Shown one piece after another: positions 1 through 8,410 of a DNA stretch of 26,175 nucleotides. The translations under genes were made by a program, and so were the position numbers. The notes under the pieces are model-generated. The model ran no database searches, was not told where the DNA came from, and saw only the letters and a program-made list of their open reading frames with translations. Every line of letters starts with the position of its first letter. Positions within the stretch are counted from its first letter, which is position 1. Origin of the DNA: a bacterium (lineage in GTDB: Bacteria > Desulfobacterota > Anaeroferrophillalia > Anaeroferrophillales > Tharpellaceae); contig JAOZKP010000004.1 of assembly GCA_029935295.1 (NCBI GenBank), positions 1 to 26,175 on the forward strand, given 5' to 3'.

Positions 1-20
1 AAGATCTCAAAGGACAAACC

Positions 21-52
21 AAAAAAGCCCGGCTCCATAGCCGGGCTTTTTT
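21..52. terminator. bidirectional Rho-independent terminator
   Basis: A perfect 14-bp stem: the GC core AGCCCGGCT (26-34) pairs with AGCCGGGCT (39-47) around the 4-base loop CCAT, flanked by A6 on the left and T6 on the right. It can therefore terminate transcripts from either side. It lies downstream of the leftward gene ending at 264 and of whatever gene enters from the left. Confidence 0.9.
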
Positions 53-263
53 CTCATCCATATAAATATTTTCACTGCCAATCTAAATTTGATGCTTTCG
101 CGATTTACTTTGGATTTCACCCGCACCGTCTCGATTGGGGAAAAAACCGATGCAGGAATTTAAACGGAACGAGAGCAAATCAAGGTTGTAGCGTTCTCGA
201 CATCCATCAAGATCCGAAGCTACTCAAATGCAATTTTGTCAAGGATAAAGATTTGACCCCCAA
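53..263. other. non-coding stretch, no gene recognised
   Basis: No convincing coding region was found. The only noticeable pattern is a TGTCAA (237-242) followed by TGACCCCC (254-261). It resembles the GGGGTCA/TGACCCC ends of the structured element at 4465-4550, so the stretch may carry the scar of a small repeat. This is weak evidence. Confidence 0.3.
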
Positions 264-638
264 TCAGAGCCCCTCCTTTTCCTGTTGCTGTAATTTCTGC
301 AAAACTTGGGGAAACGAACGACAGCAAGCGAACTCTTGGATGATAAAACGCCATTTTTCCTCAACTATGTTCCTAGGAATATGGGCAACCTTATCTTGCG
401 TCGCAGGTTTCCTGTAAAAGCCGCTAAAGATCAAAGCCGGAACCGGGGCCGCCCGCCAACCGGGATCAGTCGGTAACTCAGGATGAATAAGAAGCATATC
501 ATAATCTGCCACAGCCAACGCCTTATCTGCAAAAATTTCATCTAGACCTCTTTTATCAACCACTGCTTCCACCTCAATTTCTGGTATATTCGATACGAAG
601 CAATCTTCTTCAAGGTTCGATATAAACAATAGTTTCAT
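264..638 (-). CDS. hypothetical protein, about 124 aa
   Basis: An unrecognised soluble protein. The N-terminus begins with a hydrophobic beta strand (MKLLFIS), followed by alternating hydrophobic strands and acidic helices (AVADYDMLLIHPEL). This vaguely recalls a receiver or Rossmann-like alpha/beta fold, but no phosphoacceptor Asp motif, metal site or catalytic motif is visible. The C-terminus is a Gln/Lys/Glu-rich helix. I prefer the start at 638, preceded by GGGGGG four bases upstream, over the ATGs at 650 and 656, which would add 4 or 6 residues. It lies 194 bp downstream of the hybrid histidine kinase and reads the same way, so the two might be functionally linked, but nothing in the sequence proves it. 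Confidence 0.6.
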   Translation of the reverse strand: MKLLFISNLEEDCFVSNIPEIEVEAVVDKRGLDEIFADKALAVADYDMLLIHPELPTDPGWRAAPVPALIFSGFYRKPATQDKVAHIPRNIVEEKWRFIIQEFACCRSFPQVLQKLQQQEKEGL

Positions 639-831
639 TCTACCCCCCATTACCATTAAAGCGGAAATCGCCGCATTTAATCAGATATTACAGTTTAGAT
701 ACTGAATTTTACCCTGATTCCAATTTACTTATACGAATAGCACCGACTAAGGTGTTGAAATCAAGAGCAGTCGCTCCGATTTTTTTAGAGGAAGGGCAGC
801 TGTTCTATGTTGTCCTCCCGGCTGACCCTAT

Positions 832-2448
832 TCAACGACTAGGGATTTCTCTGAGCTTCTGACGCAACTGGTTTATAGTAAATGGTTTCTGAATAAAACC
901 CACGCAGCCTTTATCAAGGATATTCTGGGCCTGCCCATTAATACTATATCCGCTTGACAACAAAACCCGGATATCGGGATCAACAGATTTCAAGCGGTCA
1001 AAAACCTCCCCACCACCCATTTCCGGCATAATCATATCCAAAATGACAAGATCGATAGCAGCCGGGCTTTCCTCCAGTTTTTTCACTGCTTCCATACCAT
1101 TACCAGCCACCAAAACCTGATGTCCCAAATGCTCGAGAATTTCCTGTCCGACATCCTGAATGAAAGATTCATCATCCACCAACAGTATCGTTAGTGGGGA
1201 ACTCTCTTCTGTCTCGCCAACAATTTGTGTTTGTTCTTCCATAACCTTTTTGTCTGAAGCCGGCAGGTAAAGATTAAAGGTACTGCCATTCCCGGGTTCA
1301 CTATAAACATTTACCAGCCCACGGTGGTTTTTCATTATTCCATACACTGATGCCAACCCCAATCCCGTCCCTCGCCCCAATTCCTTAGTGGTAAAAAATG
1401 GGTCAAAGATACGCTTCATGGTCTTTTCATCCATGCCTATTCCGGTGTCAGTAACCGAAATTTTCACATATTTCCCCGAGTCCAGGCCGTAAGGTTTGAG
1501 GTACATCTGATTCAATTCCAGATTTTCTGTCTGGAGATAAAGATCTCCCCCATAAGGCATGGCCTGTCCAGCATTGATGAAAAGATTTAACAGCACTTGA
1601 TCTATCTGAGCTGTATCCACCTCCACCGACCATAGAGAATCATCCAATTTCAAATGAAGACTTATCTCTTTCTTTGTCCGCCCAAACATGTCGACACTCT
1701 TGCGGATAAGTTCATTCATCTGGGATGTCTTCACTTCATATTTACCACCTCGGGCAAACCCAAGGAGCTGTCCGGTCAACGATGTTGCACTCTGGATATA
1801 TTCCTCAATCTTACTCAGATGTTCATAATGAGGATCTGAAGGCTCAGAATTCATCAATACTAACGATGTCCTTCCTTGAATACCCATGAGCAGATTATTG
1901 AAATCATGAGCGACCCCACCTGCGAGGATACCGATGGACTCCATTTTCTGGGCTTGGTGAAACTTATCTTCCGCTCGTTTTTTCTCCGTCTCAGCTTTTT
2001 TACGCCCAGTAATTACCTCAGTAAACATAATAAGGCCGCCAATTTTACCATCAGGCTGCCGCCAGGGATGCAGCTCACGGCGCACCCAGTCAAGGGTACC
2101 ATTAAGCCGCGGAAAATCCTCTTCCTCATTTATTAAACTCTGACCAGCAAGACATTGCCGATGTTCTTCTTTCCACTTGTCAGGAATATCCTGAAAAATA
2201 TCATAATGACATTGACCAGTCAAATCTCTATCTTCCAAGCCATAATCAAGTTCCCAGCGGCGGCTGTAAGTCAGGTAGCACATATCAAGATCACACATAG
2301 CGACGGCTGCGGGGGTATGCGCTATAAAGAGTTTAAGTAACTCCTCTTTTTGTTCAAGCTCCTGTCGCACTCTGCAGGCGATGTCAACCTCCGCTTCAAG
2401 CTCGGTTATTCGCTGTTGTAAAACTTCCTTACTTTGAGCTGACTCCAT
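832..2448 (-). CDS. hybrid histidine kinase (PAS - HisKA - HATPase - receiver)
   Basis: A soluble sensor kinase of about 538 aa. Order, numbered from the chosen ATG: N-terminal coiled coil (10-40), PAS domain (about 35-150), HisKA dimerisation helix with H-box GGVAHDFNN (phosphoacceptor His about 181), and HATPase with N-box FINAGQAMP, G1 DTGIGM, F-box FDPFFTTK and G2 GTGLGLASVYG. A C-terminal receiver follows, with acidic DDES, phosphoacceptor Asp about 471 in VILDMIMPEMGG, and QKPF Lys. There is no transmembrane segment, so the signal is probably cytoplasmic. The frame can be extended to a TTG at 2481, but the ATG at 2448 has GAGG eight bases upstream and is preferred. A His-Asp phosphorelay within one chain is typical of the family. 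No DNA-binding output domain or partner regulator is nearby, so the target is unknown. Confidence 0.92.
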   Translation of the reverse strand: MESAQSKEVLQQRITELEAEVDIACRVRQELEQKEELLKLFIAHTPAAVAMCDLDMCYLTYSRRWELDYGLEDRDLTGQCHYDIFQDIPDKWKEEHRQCLAGQSLINEEEDFPRLNGTLDWVRRELHPWRQPDGKIGGLIMFTEVITGRKKAETEKKRAEDKFHQAQKMESIGILAGGVAHDFNNLLMGIQGRTSLVLMNSEPSDPHYEHLSKIEEYIQSATSLTGQLLGFARGGKYEVKTSQMNELIRKSVDMFGRTKKEISLHLKLDDSLWSVEVDTAQIDQVLLNLFINAGQAMPYGGDLYLQTENLELNQMYLKPYGLDSGKYVKISVTDTGIGMDEKTMKRIFDPFFTTKELGRGTGLGLASVYGIMKNHRGLVNVYSEPGNGSTFNLYLPASDKKVMEEQTQIVGETEESSPLTILLVDDESFIQDVGQEILEHLGHQVLVAGNGMEAVKKLEESPAAIDLVILDMIMPEMGGGEVFDRLKSVDPDIRVLLSSGYSINGQAQNILDKGCVGFIQKPFTINQLRQKLREIPSR

Positions 2449-2524
2449 TACATTTTCCTCTTTTCGCTCACTGTAATTCAATAACCATTATTTTTATTGC
2501 TTAAAGCACATTCTTCTCGTGGAC

Positions 2525-2551
2525 ACTATACCCTTTTTGATCTAATGGCAA
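2525..2551 (-). promoter_or_regulatory. candidate promoter of the histidine kinase gene
   Basis: On the minus strand, TTGCCA (2551-2546) and TATAGT (2530-2525) are separated by 15 bp, about 80 bp upstream of the kinase start. The -10 is good (5 of 6), but the spacing is shorter than optimal. Pattern match only. Confidence 0.35.
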
Positions 2552-2552
2552 T

Positions 2553-2581
2553 AAAAAACCCGGTCATTTCTGATCGGGTTT
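2553..2581. terminator. terminator after the CLC gene, bidirectional in form
   Basis: Stem AACCCGGTCA (2557-2566) / TGATCGGGTT (2571-2580), ten pairs with one G-T wobble, loop TTTC. On the minus strand it is followed by a T run (complement of 2553-2558), 45 bp beyond the CLC stop codon. On the plus strand it is followed by a T-rich stretch. Confidence 0.85.
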
Positions 2582-2624
2582 CTGTCTTTTTCGAAGGTTG
2601 CAATCAACTGGCCATATCAGGTCA

Positions 2625-4400
2625 CTAATGCCCCGGCAGACCGCGCTCCAGAAGACTGCGATTATAGGCCGAAATTATATCCTGACGCGAAACCATACCC
2701 ACCATACGGCGGGAATTGTCATCAGCAACAACCGGCAGGTAATCGATATTACGCGAACCGATCTTGCGTAAGGCGTCACTCAGATTCTCATGAGCAGTCA
2801 CTGTCAACACCTTGCTCTTGGCAAGCTCTTTGGCAACGATAAGATCTTCAAGTTCCTGTTCATAAACCAGCTCCCTAAGATCCTGAATACTCAGGATACC
2901 ACTCAGCAGACCTTTACTGTCAACTACCGGAAAAGTTGTTTTTCGTGAATGCGGCAGAAACTGGAGCAGGGATTTGAGTTTCATCGTCTCGGGAATGGTT
3001 TCCAGGGCGCCACGAAACATAACATCGCCAATCTTGATAGAACGCATCAGATTAACCTCACGACCATCCTCCAGATGAATACCTTCACGAGCCAGGCCGA
3101 AGGTGTCAATCCCTTCTCGTTCAATACTGCGGGCCACCATAATCCCGACGACGGTGGCAAACATTGCCGGAAGAATAATCTGTGACTCTCCGGTTAATTC
3201 ATAGGCAAGAAAGATTGCGGTTAACGGAGCATGGGTCACTGCTGACAGGAAGGCCCCCAATCCGACTACGGCATAGCCGTCCGGAGACATCACAATATTG
3301 GGAAACAGGGTGGTGGCAATCTGGCCGCAACCCGAACCCAACACCACGCCGATAAACATAATCGGCGCAAAAAGCCCCCCGGCACCACCCGAGCCCAGAC
3401 AGATAGATGTCGCCAGAATTTTCATAAGAACTAGAGCTAAAGCCATATACCAAATTGGTGGAAACTGGAATATCTGCCCCATTTTCCCATAAACATCCCC
3501 CATAACCTGCGGGAAAAAGACACCTATAAGGCCGACCAGAAGACCACCGAGAGCCGGTTTCAAATAACGAGGGAAACGAAGCTTCGTAAAGAAGTCCTGA
3601 ACTAAGTAAAAGAATCTAATAAACAATGCTGCAAAGCAGCCAATCACGATTCCCATTGCCACATAAACCAAAAGCTCACGGAAACTTCCCAGAGAAAATT
3701 CCGGGGTCACAAAGAGGCGTTCATTACCGAAAATCAACCGGGTCGAAACCACCGAGGTGGCCGCAGCGATGACCACCGGCGTAAAGATTGCCAGACCGAT
3801 ATCACCCATCATGATGATTTCCAGAGCAAAAAAGACGCCGGAAATCGGTGCGTTAAAGGTTGCGGCAATCCCGCCGGCAACCCCGCAGGCAATCAAAAGC
3901 CGTACCCGACCCTGATTAAAGGAGAAAAATCCAGCTACCATCTGGCCGATGGAGCCGCCGATTGTCGCAATCGGCCCCTCCTGCCCGGCCGAACCGCCGC
4001 TGCCGATTGTTATCGCCGGAGCCAGAATTTTAATCCAGATATTGCGCCGGGCCAAACGTCCGCGACTCAAATTAACCGTTTTCAAGAAATTGGGCAGGCC
4101 GTAACCGCAGACATAACCCGGCATTGCCATTTCCAGCGGGATCAGGAGCAGACCGCCACACATCGGTATCAGAGGCAGGAGATAGACCTTCCAGCCGCCA
4201 TCCGCCACCCCGAGAACTTCTAAACCAGAAACAAAAAGGTGCTCATGAAAAAATTCAATGGCAAAATGCAAACCCCAGTTCCCGAAAGCACTCAGAACAC
4301 CAATCAGAATGGCAAGAAAGATCAGAAAATAGTTCTCCGACACACCAAAACGGATTTTCAAACGAACTATCTTGTTTATAAGTTTTTTTCTGGATAACAT
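2625..4400 (-). CDS. CLC-family chloride channel/transporter with two CBS domains
   Basis: A 591-aa inner-membrane CLC protein. The three anion-binding signatures are present: GYGLP (99-103, the GSGIP site), GQEGP (139-143, the GREGP site, gating Glu 141) and GLFAP (342-346). About ten to twelve hydrophobic helices span 24-425. The C-terminal cytoplasmic part (about 455-585) carries two CBS repeats, which in this family bind nucleotides and modulate gating. The position matching the internal proton glutamate of E. coli ClcA (E203) is Ile195 here (ALEI versus IIEE), as in channel-type members, so coupling to protons may be altered. That assignment is my own alignment by eye. The gene lies 204 bp beyond glmS, probably with its own promoter, and ends in a strong terminator. 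Confidence 0.93.
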   Translation of the reverse strand: MLSRKKLINKIVRLKIRFGVSENYFLIFLAILIGVLSAFGNWGLHFAIEFFHEHLFVSGLEVLGVADGGWKVYLLPLIPMCGGLLLIPLEMAMPGYVCGYGLPNFLKTVNLSRGRLARRNIWIKILAPAITIGSGGSAGQEGPIATIGGSIGQMVAGFFSFNQGRVRLLIACGVAGGIAATFNAPISGVFFALEIIMMGDIGLAIFTPVVIAAATSVVSTRLIFGNERLFVTPEFSLGSFRELLVYVAMGIVIGCFAALFIRFFYLVQDFFTKLRFPRYLKPALGGLLVGLIGVFFPQVMGDVYGKMGQIFQFPPIWYMALALVLMKILATSICLGSGGAGGLFAPIMFIGVVLGSGCGQIATTLFPNIVMSPDGYAVVGLGAFLSAVTHAPLTAIFLAYELTGESQIILPAMFATVVGIMVARSIEREGIDTFGLAREGIHLEDGREVNLMRSIKIGDVMFRGALETIPETMKLKSLLQFLPHSRKTTFPVVDSKGLLSGILSIQDLRELVYEQELEDLIVAKELAKSKVLTVTAHENLSDALRKIGSRNIDYLPVVADDNSRRMVGMVSRQDIISAYNRSLLERGLPGH

Positions 4401-4431
4401 TTCTTGTTCTCAGGTTTGGAAATCAATGTAA

Positions 4432-4460
4432 CTATTCAGCTATATCTCACAAGTTGTCAA
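4432..4460 (-). promoter_or_regulatory. weak candidate promoter of the CLC gene
   Basis: On the minus strand a consensus TTGACA (4460-4455) is followed after 18 bp by AATAGT, which matches a -10 at only 4 of 6 positions. It lies about 35 bp upstream of the CLC start codon. Low certainty. Confidence 0.25.
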
Positions 4461-4462
4461 GA

Positions 4463-4552
4463 TTGGGGTCATTGCTGGTACAAGGTGCGTCTGCACCCCC
4501 TCTGGCTTCGCTGTGAGCGTAGCGAGGGAGTACTCTTGGAGTGTGACCCCGT
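4463..4552. repeat. palindrome-rich non-coding element (REP/MITE-like)
   Basis: An 86-bp unit bounded by inverted GGGGTCA (4465-4471) and TGACCCC (4544-4550). Inside are a perfect 5-bp stem GGTGC/GCACC (4484-4497, loop GTCT) and a 7-bp stem with one mismatch, CTTCGCT/AGCGTAG (4506-4522, loop GTG). It lies between glmS and the CLC gene, has no T tract, and so is not a normal terminator. The form fits a REP sequence or a small non-autonomous element, but no second full copy is in the window. A small overlapping open frame (4404-4631) shows no protein character. Confidence 0.45.
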
Positions 4553-4604
4553 TTATGTGGGCGAAACAATGTTCGACACCATTGGTTATAACTTAATGGC
4601 AACC

Positions 4605-6446
4605 CTACTCCACGGTCACACTTTTTGCTAGATTACGGGGCTGATCAACATCTGTGCCCTTGAGTACGGCGGTGTAGTAAGCCAAGAGCTGCAGCGGCAC
4701 AACGTAGAGCAGCGGATTCAGCTCTTCACCGACGACATCAACGATAAAATGATCCAGTTTGTCGATTTCAGCCGAGATCTCAAGATCGGGGCCGGAAAAA
4801 ATCAGCAGACGGCCGTCGCGGGCGGCAACCTCCTGAAAGTTGCTGACAATCTTTTCCAAATGACGATCCGGCGGTGCCAAAACCACCACCGGCATCGACT
4901 CATCGATCAGGGCAATCGGGCCGTGCTTCATCTCTCCGGCAGGATAGCCTTCAGCATGGATATAGGAAATTTCTTTTAATTTCAGGGCCCCTTCGAGAGC
5001 GATCGGGAAATTAAGCCCGCGGGCAAGATAAAGATAATCATCTACCAGATGATAACGCCGCGCCATCAGCTCAAGATCAGCGGCCCGAGCCAACACTTTT
5101 TCAATCGCCACCGGCAGATGCAGAAGTTCCTGCACGTATTCTCCTACCTCTGCAGAAGTCAAACTTTCCCGAATTGTCGCAATCTCCAGACTGAGCAGAA
5201 AAAGCGCCGTCAGCTGAGTTGTAAAAGCTTTAGTTGAAGCGACCCCGATTTCAGGCCCGGCATGGGTATAGAGTACCCCGTCGCAGAGCCGGGCAATACT
5301 GCTCTCCATAACATTACAGATTGCCAGCAGCGTAGCCCCCCGGCGGCGGGCTTCCTGCAGGGCGGCCAGAGTATCTGCGGTTTCACCCGATTGGGATATA
5401 CCAATCACCAGGGTATCCGGCCCCACCAGTGGATCACGGTAACGGAATTCCGAGGCGATATCAACCTCCGCCGGAATCCGGGCGAGATTTTCAAGCCAGT
5501 ATTTTGCCACCAACCCAGCGTGCCAGGAGGTACCGCAGGCAATTATTTTAATCTCTTTAAAAGAGTGCCACTGCTCCTGAGAGAAACCAATTTCAGTAAG
5601 ATCCACACCGCTGCGATCTTCATTGAGACGGCCCAGCAAAGTATTACTGACAGCATCAGGCTGCTCAAAAATTTCTTTCAGCATGAAATGTTTATAGCCG
5701 CTCTTCTCCGCCATAATCGGATCCCAGGAGATCCGCCGCACCTCTTTTTCGTGCTGAGCCCCATCATCAAGACCGACTACCTTCATCCCCTGGTCATCAA
5801 AGACCGCCATCTCGCCATCATCAAGAAAGATAACATCTTTCGACCAGGCCAGAAGTGCGGGGATATCTGAGGCCACAAAATATTCGCCAACATTTTCACC
5901 CAGAGCCATCACCAGAGGGCTGCTCTGCCGGGCAACAATCATTTTTTCCGGCGCCTTCTCATAGAGTACGGCCAGAGCATAAGTACCGCGTACCCGCAGC
6001 AGTGACTGGCTGACCGCCTGCTCAAAATCAGCTCCGGACTGCAACGCCCGGACAATCAGGTGGCTGAGCACCTCAGTATCAGTTTCCGAGGAAAAAATAT
6101 GACCAAGACCAATTAACTCGCGCCGCAATTCAAGATAGTTCTCGATAATGCCGTTATGGACTACTACCACCCCTTCATGTTTATGCGGATGGGCATTGGC
6201 TTCGGTCGGCCGCCCGTGGGTCGCCCAGCGGGTATGACCGATCACCGGCGTTCCATGTAGCTGCTGTTCGCGAATTTTTTCCTCAAGCCCGATCAACTTG
6301 CCGACACTGCGATGAATCGCAATTTTACCCTGCTCCAGGATAGCGATTCCAGCTGAATCATAGCCGCGATACTCAAGTTTCCGCAAACCATCCAGAACTA
6401 CCGGCACCCCGTTTTTCGGACCCATGTAAGCAACGATTCCACACAT
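4605..6446 (-). CDS. glmS: glutamine--fructose-6-phosphate aminotransferase (isomerising)
   Basis: GlmS makes glucosamine-6-phosphate from fructose-6-phosphate and glutamine, the first step to UDP-GlcNAc for peptidoglycan and LPS. It is 613 aa, full length for the family. The N-terminal class II glutaminase starts with MCGIVAYMG, so Cys becomes the N-terminal nucleophile after Met removal, and HTRWATHG and HNGIIENY follow. Two SIS sugar-isomerase domains carry CGTSWHAG, SQSGETADTL, STKAFTTQ and AEGYPAGEMKHGPIALI, and the end is LAKSVTVE. The frame is open 47 codons further upstream inside glmU, but the catalytic Cys fixes the start at 6446. GAGGAG, eight bases upstream, lies within the last codons of glmU. 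The one-base gap to glmU implies translational coupling. Confidence 0.97.
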   Translation of the reverse strand: MCGIVAYMGPKNGVPVVLDGLRKLEYRGYDSAGIAILEQGKIAIHRSVGKLIGLEEKIREQQLHGTPVIGHTRWATHGRPTEANAHPHKHEGVVVVHNGIIENYLELRRELIGLGHIFSSETDTEVLSHLIVRALQSGADFEQAVSQSLLRVRGTYALAVLYEKAPEKMIVARQSSPLVMALGENVGEYFVASDIPALLAWSKDVIFLDDGEMAVFDDQGMKVVGLDDGAQHEKEVRRISWDPIMAEKSGYKHFMLKEIFEQPDAVSNTLLGRLNEDRSGVDLTEIGFSQEQWHSFKEIKIIACGTSWHAGLVAKYWLENLARIPAEVDIASEFRYRDPLVGPDTLVIGISQSGETADTLAALQEARRRGATLLAICNVMESSIARLCDGVLYTHAGPEIGVASTKAFTTQLTALFLLSLEIATIRESLTSAEVGEYVQELLHLPVAIEKVLARAADLELMARRYHLVDDYLYLARGLNFPIALEGALKLKEISYIHAEGYPAGEMKHGPIALIDESMPVVVLAPPDRHLEKIVSNFQEVAARDGRLLIFSGPDLEISAEIDKLDHFIVDVVGEELNPLLYVVPLQLLAYYTAVLKGTDVDQPRNLAKSVTVE

Positions 6447-6447
6447 A

Positions 6448-7848
6448 TTATTTCTCCTCGTTTGCCTGACGCCGCCAGGCCATACCTTTACCGGAAAATT
6501 CTTTCTGCCGGGTACGCGTAGTGACAATCGCATTGGCAGCCACATTCTTAGTAACTGTCGAACCGGCCCCAACCAGAACATCATCACCCAGGGTTACGGG
6601 TGCCACCAATTGGGAATCTGAACCGACAAAAACCCGCTTGCCAATTACCGTCTTAAACTTGTTGAAGCCATCATAGTTACAGGTAATCGTCCCGGCACCA
6701 AGATTACTGCCGGCACCAACTTCAGCATCACCGATATAGGCAAGGTGTGAAGCTTTAGCCCCTTTACCGAAATTAACTTTTTTGGTCTCGACAAAATTTC
6801 CAATCTTGGCCTCAGCCCCGATCACCGAACCCGGACGAATCCGGGCGAAAGGACCAATCATTGCCCACTCCCCGATTTCAGCATCTTCGAGAACAGAATA
6901 AGGTTTAATATCGACGTTATCAGAAATGATAGAATTTTTAATCTGGGCGCCAGCGCCAACATAGCAATCATCACCGATCGTGGTCGCCCCGAGCAAACTT
7001 ACTCCCGGACTTATTTCTGAATCCTGACCAATTTTAACATCCGGCCCGATCAATACCGTTTCTGAGGAACGGACGGTAACGCCATTATCAAGCCAGTATC
7101 GGGATATCCGCGCGGCCATAAATGTTTCTAACTGAATCAGATCTGAACGGGTATTGATCCCCAGAATCTCACGACTGTCGACAACATCGTAAATTGACGT
7201 TGCCGCCCCCTGACGCCGGGCAAAGGCAACCATATCCGTCAGATAGTATTCCCCCTGGGCATTATCACAATCAGTCTCGGCCAAAGCGTCCCGCAGCAAA
7301 TCGATATCTACAATATATGTGCCGGAATTAATCCGCTTGACTGTAAGCTGTTCCGGGGTTGCATCTTTGGCCTCAACAATTTCAAGCGGAGCCCCGGCAG
7401 CATCAATCAGGACCCGACCGTAACTTGCCCCGTCACTTAAAACAGCAGTAAGGATCGACATTTTTGCCTGCGCCTGACAATGTTTGTCATAAAAATTCTT
7501 CAATGTCTCAACTGTCAGAAGCGGCACATCACCACAGAGAATCAGCACACTTCCAGAAACGCCATCAAGATTTTGCAAACCGGCAGCAACGGCATCAGCT
7601 GTACCTTTCGCTGTAAACTGGATTGCCCAATCGACATTAAATGACGGCGCAAGAGTTGATTTGACCTTTTCCCCAACTTCATCACCGCCGATCACAACGA
7701 CTGGTTTTTCAATACCGACACTCGACAGCAGCCGCAAAGGATAAGCGAGTAGCGGTTCCCCCAAGATTTCATGCAGAACTTTCGGCACTTTAGAGTGCAT
7801 TCTGGTACCGCGTCCGGCAGCTAAAACAATAGCAGTTAAATCTTGCAT
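6448..7848 (-). CDS. glmU: bifunctional N-acetylglucosamine-1-phosphate uridyltransferase / glucosamine-1-phosphate acetyltransferase
   Basis: GlmU carries out the last two steps to UDP-GlcNAc. It is 466 aa, typical length. The N-terminal Rossmann pyrophosphorylase has LAAGRGTRM near residues 10-18 and a CGDVPLL metal-site motif. The C-terminal left-handed beta helix is visible as hexapeptide repeats from about residue 255, including SHLAYIGDAEVG with the conserved acetyltransferase His and GAGTITCNYDG. A GTG at 7860 would add four residues, but the ATG at 7848 follows a G5 run at good spacing and gives the standard N-terminus. It is followed immediately by glmS, so consecutive pathway enzymes are made together, although GlmM is not here. 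The ATP synthase terminator lies just upstream, so the pair may depend partly on read-through or on a promoter I cannot see. Confidence 0.97.
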   Translation of the reverse strand: MQDLTAIVLAAGRGTRMHSKVPKVLHEILGEPLLAYPLRLLSSVGIEKPVVVIGGDEVGEKVKSTLAPSFNVDWAIQFTAKGTADAVAAGLQNLDGVSGSVLILCGDVPLLTVETLKNFYDKHCQAQAKMSILTAVLSDGASYGRVLIDAAGAPLEIVEAKDATPEQLTVKRINSGTYIVDIDLLRDALAETDCDNAQGEYYLTDMVAFARRQGAATSIYDVVDSREILGINTRSDLIQLETFMAARISRYWLDNGVTVRSSETVLIGPDVKIGQDSEISPGVSLLGATTIGDDCYVGAGAQIKNSIISDNVDIKPYSVLEDAEIGEWAMIGPFARIRPGSVIGAEAKIGNFVETKKVNFGKGAKASHLAYIGDAEVGAGSNLGAGTITCNYDGFNKFKTVIGKRVFVGSDSQLVAPVTLGDDVLVGAGSTVTKNVAANAIVTTRTRQKEFSGKGMAWRRQANEEK

Positions 7849-7867
7849 TTCATCCCCCACTTAAACG

Positions 7868-7897
7868 CAAAAAACGGGAGCTTTTAAACTCCCGTTT
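7868..7897 (-). terminator. Rho-independent terminator of the ATP synthase operon
   Basis: Nine-bp stem AAACGGGAG (7872-7880) / CTCCCGTTT (7889-7897) with an 8-base loop. Read on the minus strand it ends in a T6 run, about 40 bp past the atpC stop and 20 bp before glmU. Confidence 0.88.
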
Positions 7898-7938
7898 CCA
7901 GGCTTATAGCCCGTAAAAATTCGAATCCTTATATCAAA

Positions 7939-8346
7939 TCAAATCTTGGCAACTAAAATCCGGTTCATAGCCCGATCTAAAGCTGCCATCTCCTCAAAAT
8001 AATCCTTCTCTTCAGGACTGATCTCAGCCAAACGCCCTTCGGCCCGTTGCCGGGCTCGTTCAGCCCGATCGACATCTATTTCATCAGAGAGTTCAGCCGC
8101 ATCCAGTAACACAATAACCTGATGATACTCAACTTCAGCATATCCATGTGAAACGGCAACATGCTTCATTTGATTACCCTGGCGATAGATCAACTGCCCG
8201 ACACTTACGGTCGCAAGGAAAGGTGTATGGCCGGGAAGAACCCCAAACTGTCCCTCTTCTCCTGGAGCTATAACCTCATCGACTTCAACATCAAGTACTT
8301 CTCGATAAGGGCTCGCTATCTTAAGACGTATCTTATCACTTTCCAT
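7939..8346 (-). CDS. atpC: F1 ATP synthase epsilon subunit
   Basis: 135 aa, the usual length. The N-terminal beta sandwich shows LKIASPYREVLDVEVDEVIAPGEEGQFGVLPGHTPFLATV, the family signature spread over residues 7-47. The C-terminal helical hairpin (about 85-135) is Ala/Arg/Glu-rich (VDRAERARQRAEGRLAE) and in this family can inhibit ATP hydrolysis. It sits on the central stalk with gamma in the cytoplasmic F1 sector. It is the last gene of the atp operon, 64 bp after atpD and before the terminator. The ATG at 8346 has only a weak ribosome-binding site. Confidence 0.95.
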   Translation of the reverse strand: MESDKIRLKIASPYREVLDVEVDEVIAPGEEGQFGVLPGHTPFLATVSVGQLIYRQGNQMKHVAVSHGYAEVEYHQVIVLLDAAELSDEIDVDRAERARQRAEGRLAEISPEEKDYFEEMAALDRAMNRILVAKI

Positions 8347-8410
8347 AACTGTAGAATCTCACAACAGGCTTTTAGCGGTTAACCTCAAACAAGCAGAAAA
8401 AACCGACTTC

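Noticed and set aside
237..242. TTGACA on the minus strand downstream of the 124-aa gene
   Set aside because: No -10 element at suitable spacing and no gene downstream within the window.
1654..2340. Plus-strand frames opposite the histidine kinase
   Set aside because: Antisense shadows without family motifs or start signals.
4404..4631. 75-aa open frame on the plus strand between CLC and glmS
   Set aside because: It overlaps the palindrome-rich element and the glmS 3' end, has no ribosome-binding site, and its composition is not protein-like.
5262..5870. 202-aa open frame on the plus strand inside glmS
   Set aside because: Antisense shadow of a strongly conserved enzyme, with no recognisable domain.
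6447..6587. 47-codon N-terminal extension of glmS
   Set aside because: It lies wholly inside glmU in another frame. The catalytic Cys must directly follow the initiator Met, which fixes the start at 6446.
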